64,000 nt of DNA from Christiangramia bathymodioli (GTDB lineage: Bacteria > Bacteroidota > Bacteroidia > Flavobacteriales > Flavobacteriaceae). The stretch covers positions 930,048-994,047 of the forward strand of contig SRSL01000001.1 of the NCBI GenBank assembly GCA_009735695.1, written 5' to 3'. This document shows, piece after piece, positions 61,256 through 64,000 of this stretch; within the stretch, counting starts at the first letter, position 1, and each line of letters begins with the position of its first letter. Both the position numbers and the translations under genes were made by a program. The notes beneath the pieces are model-generated. The model worked only from the letters and a program-made list of their open reading frames with translations, ran no database searches and was not told the origin of the DNA.

Positions 61256-62389
61256 ATGAAAAAGAGAACATTTTTTCAATTTCTTATTGCTTTGATCGGC
61301 CTCGCTGGAATGGTTTCCTGTAATGAGGGAAATTCCAGTGAACAAAATGCCGCTTCGGGACCGCCTCCAACCTACCCGGTACTGGAAGTTCCGCGTAAGA
61401 CCGTAACCGCATTCAACTCCTATCCTGCGAATATTGAAGGTTCTGTGAACAGCGATGTTCGCGCCAAGGTTTCAGGCTATATCACCGATGTGCTGGTAGA
61501 GGAAGGTGAAGAGGTGAAAAAGGGTCAGTTGCTGTTCAAACTGGAAACCGAATCCCTGAATCAGGATGCCGAGGCTGCCAAAGCCAATGTAAATGCCGCC
61601 CGGGTGGAACTGGAAAAACTGAAACCGCTTGTGGAAAAGGACATTATCAGCGAGGTGCAGCTGGAAACGGCAAAGGCCAGGCTGGAACAGGCTAAAAGCA
61701 GCTATAACAGCATTACCGCCAATATTGGGTATGCCAATATCAAAAGCCCGGTAGACGGTGTGGTGGGAAAGATCAATTTCAGGAAAGGAGCCCTGGTTAG
61801 CCCACAGGACCAACGTCCCCTTACCCAGGTTTCTTCAATTGAAGAAGTCTATGCCACCTTTTCAATGAATGAAAAGGATTTCCTTGATTTTATGAGCGAT
61901 GCTGAAGGCAGCTCTACTTCAGAAAAGATCAATAACATGCCTTCGGTAAGCCTGGTGATGGCAAACTCCAGGGAATATGGCAAAAAAGGGAAGATCGAGA
62001 CCATTTCAGGAAATATCGATGAACAAACCGGAACGGTTTCCTTCAGGGCAAAATTCGAAAATAACGGCCTGCTCCGCAACGGAAGCAGCGGCACGGTGAA
62101 GATCCCGAAAACCTATGAGAACGCAGTCGTGGTGCCAAGCCTTTCAACTTATGAAAGACAGGGACAAAGCTTTGTATATAAAGTAAAGGCAGATACCCTC
62201 ACCTCCAGCGCCATTCAAATTTTAACCGAGGTTAATAAGCTGTATGTGATCAGGGATGATGATGGGGTTGACGAGGGAGATGTCATTCTCGCACAGGGAA
62301 CCGGCAAGGTAAGGCCCGGCATGAAAATAAAACCGCAACGAGTAAGCCTCGATAGTATCACCGGTTCATTTGACCAGGTATTCAAATAA
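61256..62389 (+). CDS. RND efflux periplasmic adaptor (AcrA/MexA type)
   Basis: The 377 aa lipoprotein (AGMVSC, Cys22) has the membrane-fusion architecture: a lipoyl half (VNSDVRAKVSGYITDVLVEEGEEVKKGQLLF), a helical hairpin (residues 100-150), a second lipoyl half (NIGYANIKSPVDGVVGKINFRKG), a beta-barrel, and a membrane-proximal domain. It links the inner-membrane pump to an outer-membrane channel, which is not in view. It follows the regulator and precedes the pump by 6 bp. Confidence 0.95.
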   Translation: MKKRTFFQFLIALIGLAGMVSCNEGNSSEQNAASGPPPTYPVLEVPRKTVTAFNSYPANIEGSVNSDVRAKVSGYITDVLVEEGEEVKKGQLLFKLETESLNQDAEAAKANVNAARVELEKLKPLVEKDIISEVQLETAKARLEQAKSSYNSITANIGYANIKSPVDGVVGKINFRKGALVSPQDQRPLTQVSSIEEVYATFSMNEKDFLDFMSDAEGSSTSEKINNMPSVSLVMANSREYGKKGKIETISGNIDEQTGTVSFRAKFENNGLLRNGSSGTVKIPKTYENAVVVPSLSTYERQGQSFVYKVKADTLTSSAIQILTEVNKLYVIRDDDGVDEGDVILAQGTGKVRPGMKIKPQRVSLDSITGSFDQVFK

Positions 62390-62395
62390 GAATAT

Positions 62396-64000
62396 ATGCT
62401 TAAGACATTTATAGAACGCCCTGTATTATCTACCGTTATCTCGATCATTATCGTGATCCTTGGTATCCTGGGGCTTACCCAGCTTCCGGTAACCCAGTAT
62501 CCCGATATCGCTCCACCAACCGTACAGGTGAGTGCTACCTATCCGGGGGCCAATGCCGAGACCATCGTGGAAAGCGTGATCATTCCCATCGAGGAACAGA
62601 TCAATGGTGTGGAGGGGATGAAATACATGACCTCCAGTGCGAGCAATAACGGAACAGCCACTATCCAGGTATTCTTTGAGCAGGGCTATGATCCTGACAT
62701 AGCCGCGGTAAACGTTCAGAACAGGGTGGCGCGGGCGAATGCCGTGTTGCCTTCAGAAGTGATCCGCTCTGGAGTCACAACTACCAAAGCCCAGAATTCA
62801 GCTCTTTTATATGCCGGGCTTTATTCCACTAATCCCGATTTTGACGATACCTTCCTGCAGAATTACCTCAACATCAATGTAAAGCCGGAACTTCAAAGGA
62901 TCAACGGTGTTGGAGAAGTAACAGTTTTTGGTGGAAAGGATTATGCGATGAGGATCTGGCTGGATCCCGCGAAAATGGCCAATTATGGCCTGGTACCATC
63001 TGATGTTACCACAGCCATTGGTGAGCAAAGCCTAGAGGCCGCAGCCGGTTCACTGGGACAAAATGCCGGTGAATCTTTTGAATATGTTCTGAAGTATGGA
63101 GGGAGATACAAAACCGTCGAGGAATATTCCAATGTGATCATAAAAGCCCAGGAAAATGGAGAGCTTCTGCGTTTAAAAGACGTGGGAACCGTGGAACTTG
63201 GGGCTCAATCTTATTCTTCACTTTCAAGGTCTAAAGGTAATCCGGCCATAAGTTTCGGGGTATTTCAAACTCCAGGCTCTAATGCCCAGGATATCATAGA
63301 AGAGATCTATACTAAGCTGGACGAATTGAAAAAGGAATTTCCAGAGGGCGTGAATTATATCGTAAATTACGATACCAATAAATTTCTTACTGCTTCCATT
63401 TCGAAGGTACAAACCACCCTTATTGAAGCCTTCCTGTTGGTTTTCCTGGTGGTGTTCGTTTTTCTCCAGGACCTGAAATCAACATTGATTCCGGCAATAG
63501 CTGTTCCGGTATCGATCATAGGAACCTTTTTCTTCCTGAACATGCTGGGTTATTCCATCAACCTGCTCACCCTTTTCGCGCTTATCCTCGCGATCGGGAT
63601 CGTGGTAGATGATGCGATCGTGGTGGTGGAAGCCGTTCACGCCAAACTGGAAGGTGGTGAAAAAGATCCGAAGAAGGCCTCAGTTTCTGCCATGAGCGAG
63701 ATCGCAGGCGCAATCGTTTCGATCACCCTGGTAATGGCTGCAGTATTTATTCCAATTACCTTTATACAGGGTCCGGCAGGAGTATTCTATGAGCAATTCG
63801 GGGTTACGCTCATCATCGCTATTCTTATTTCAGCAGTTAATGCCCTTACCTTAAGCCCGGCCTTATGTGCCCTTTTTCTGAAGCCAGAAAAGGAAAATGA
63901 AAAGAAAAACCTGCTACAGAAATTCTATGCGGCATTCGATGCGGCCTTTGAAGCCACCCGAAATAAATACGTGTCCTCTCTTGGTTTTCTTACCCGGAAC
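62396..64000 (+). CDS. RND multidrug efflux pump (HAE1/AcrB type), 3' end outside window
   Basis: This gene begins at the ATG at 62396 and runs open for 535 codons to the window end, about half the family's ~1030-1050 residues. MLKTFIERPVLSTVISIIIVILGILGLTQLPVTQYPDIAPPT-type N-terminus, ANAETIVESVIIPIEEQINGVEGM, and the proton-relay pair Asp405-Asp406 in GIVVDDAIVVVEA identify an HAE1 pump. It exports drugs, bile-like compounds or dyes with protons from the periplasm. It is cotranscribed with the adaptor. Confidence 0.97.
   Translation, partial: MLKTFIERPVLSTVISIIIVILGILGLTQLPVTQYPDIAPPTVQVSATYPGANAETIVESVIIPIEEQINGVEGMKYMTSSASNNGTATIQVFFEQGYDPDIAAVNVQNRVARANAVLPSEVIRSGVTTTKAQNSALLYAGLYSTNPDFDDTFLQNYLNINVKPELQRINGVGEVTVFGGKDYAMRIWLDPAKMANYGLVPSDVTTAIGEQSLEAAAGSLGQNAGESFEYVLKYGGRYKTVEEYSNVIIKAQENGELLRLKDVGTVELGAQSYSSLSRSKGNPAISFGVFQTPGSNAQDIIEEIYTKLDELKKEFPEGVNYIVNYDTNKFLTASISKVQTTLIEAFLLVFLVVFVFLQDLKSTLIPAIAVPVSIIGTFFFLNMLGYSINLLTLFALILAIGIVVDDAIVVVEAVHAKLEGGEKDPKKASVSAMSEIAGAIVSITLVMAAVFIPITFIQGPAGVFYEQFGVTLIIAILISAVNALTLSPALCALFLKPEKENEKKNLLQKFYAAFDAAFEATRNKYVSSLGFLTRN

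Overview
The window looks like chromosomal DNA of a marine-type member of the Flavobacteriaceae (Bacteroidota), perhaps near Gramella/Christiangramia or Salegentibacter. This is inferred from protein families, moderate G+C, TAnnTTTG promoter boxes instead of sigma70 hexamers, and many secreted glycan-active enzymes with Bacteroidota-type signal peptides. No rRNA, CRISPR array, prophage or intact insertion sequence was seen. One tRNA (Arg, anticodon CCT) is present.

Positions 1-12809 are a glucuronoxylan utilisation locus. A GH3 beta-xylosidase, cut by the window edge, points left. A rightward run encodes a GH67 alpha-glucuronidase, an SDR fructuronate reductase, mannonate dehydratase, a GH10 xylanase lipoprotein, an aldo/keto reductase, a GH115 alpha-glucuronidase and a CE15 glucuronoyl esterase. 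Together they would cut the xylan backbone, remove (methyl)glucuronic acid by two routes, break lignin-type esters and feed glucuronate into the KDG pathway. A LacI-type palindrome sits between the divergent GH3 and GH67 genes. No SusC/SusD pair is in view.

Positions 12850-30343 carry the tRNA, envelope proteins (DUF1206, DUF2490, DUF1028, small lipoproteins), M28 and S9 peptidases, a class V aminotransferase, a GH97 alpha-glucosidase, a trans-sulfuration enzyme and assorted housekeeping genes. Positions 30372-32447 are yicC-gmk-nadD behind a clear promoter. Then follow a Kbp-like BON-LysM protein, gpsA, an odd repeat-bearing lipoprotein, pheS with a small membrane protein, cvpA, and a carbonic anhydrase/SulP bicarbonate-uptake pair.

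Positions 41436-50525 hold the leftward moxR-DUF58-(548 aa protein)-batA-batB-batC-batD-batE cluster, the Bacteroidota aerotolerance/VWA system. Beyond it lie a DUF4382 lipoprotein, an SDR, a four-helix-bundle (23S IVS-type) gene framed by AT-rich inverted repeats, an AlbA_2-type protein, an ApaH-like phosphatase, an acyl-ACP desaturase, an ALDH7 dehydrogenase, 3-hydroxyanthranilate dioxygenase and a type 2 asparaginase. The window ends with a GbsR/MarR regulator, an RND adaptor and the first 535 codons of the RND pump.

Non-coding structures that ordinary annotation would miss include the inverted-repeat-bounded four-helix element (52427-52870), a putative small RNA or attenuator upstream of the Kbp-like gene (33185-33307), a MITE-like inverted-repeat segment (32447-32575), a GC-rich interspersed-repeat-like segment (59363-59456) and a divergent, nearly leaderless promoter pair (38048-38092).
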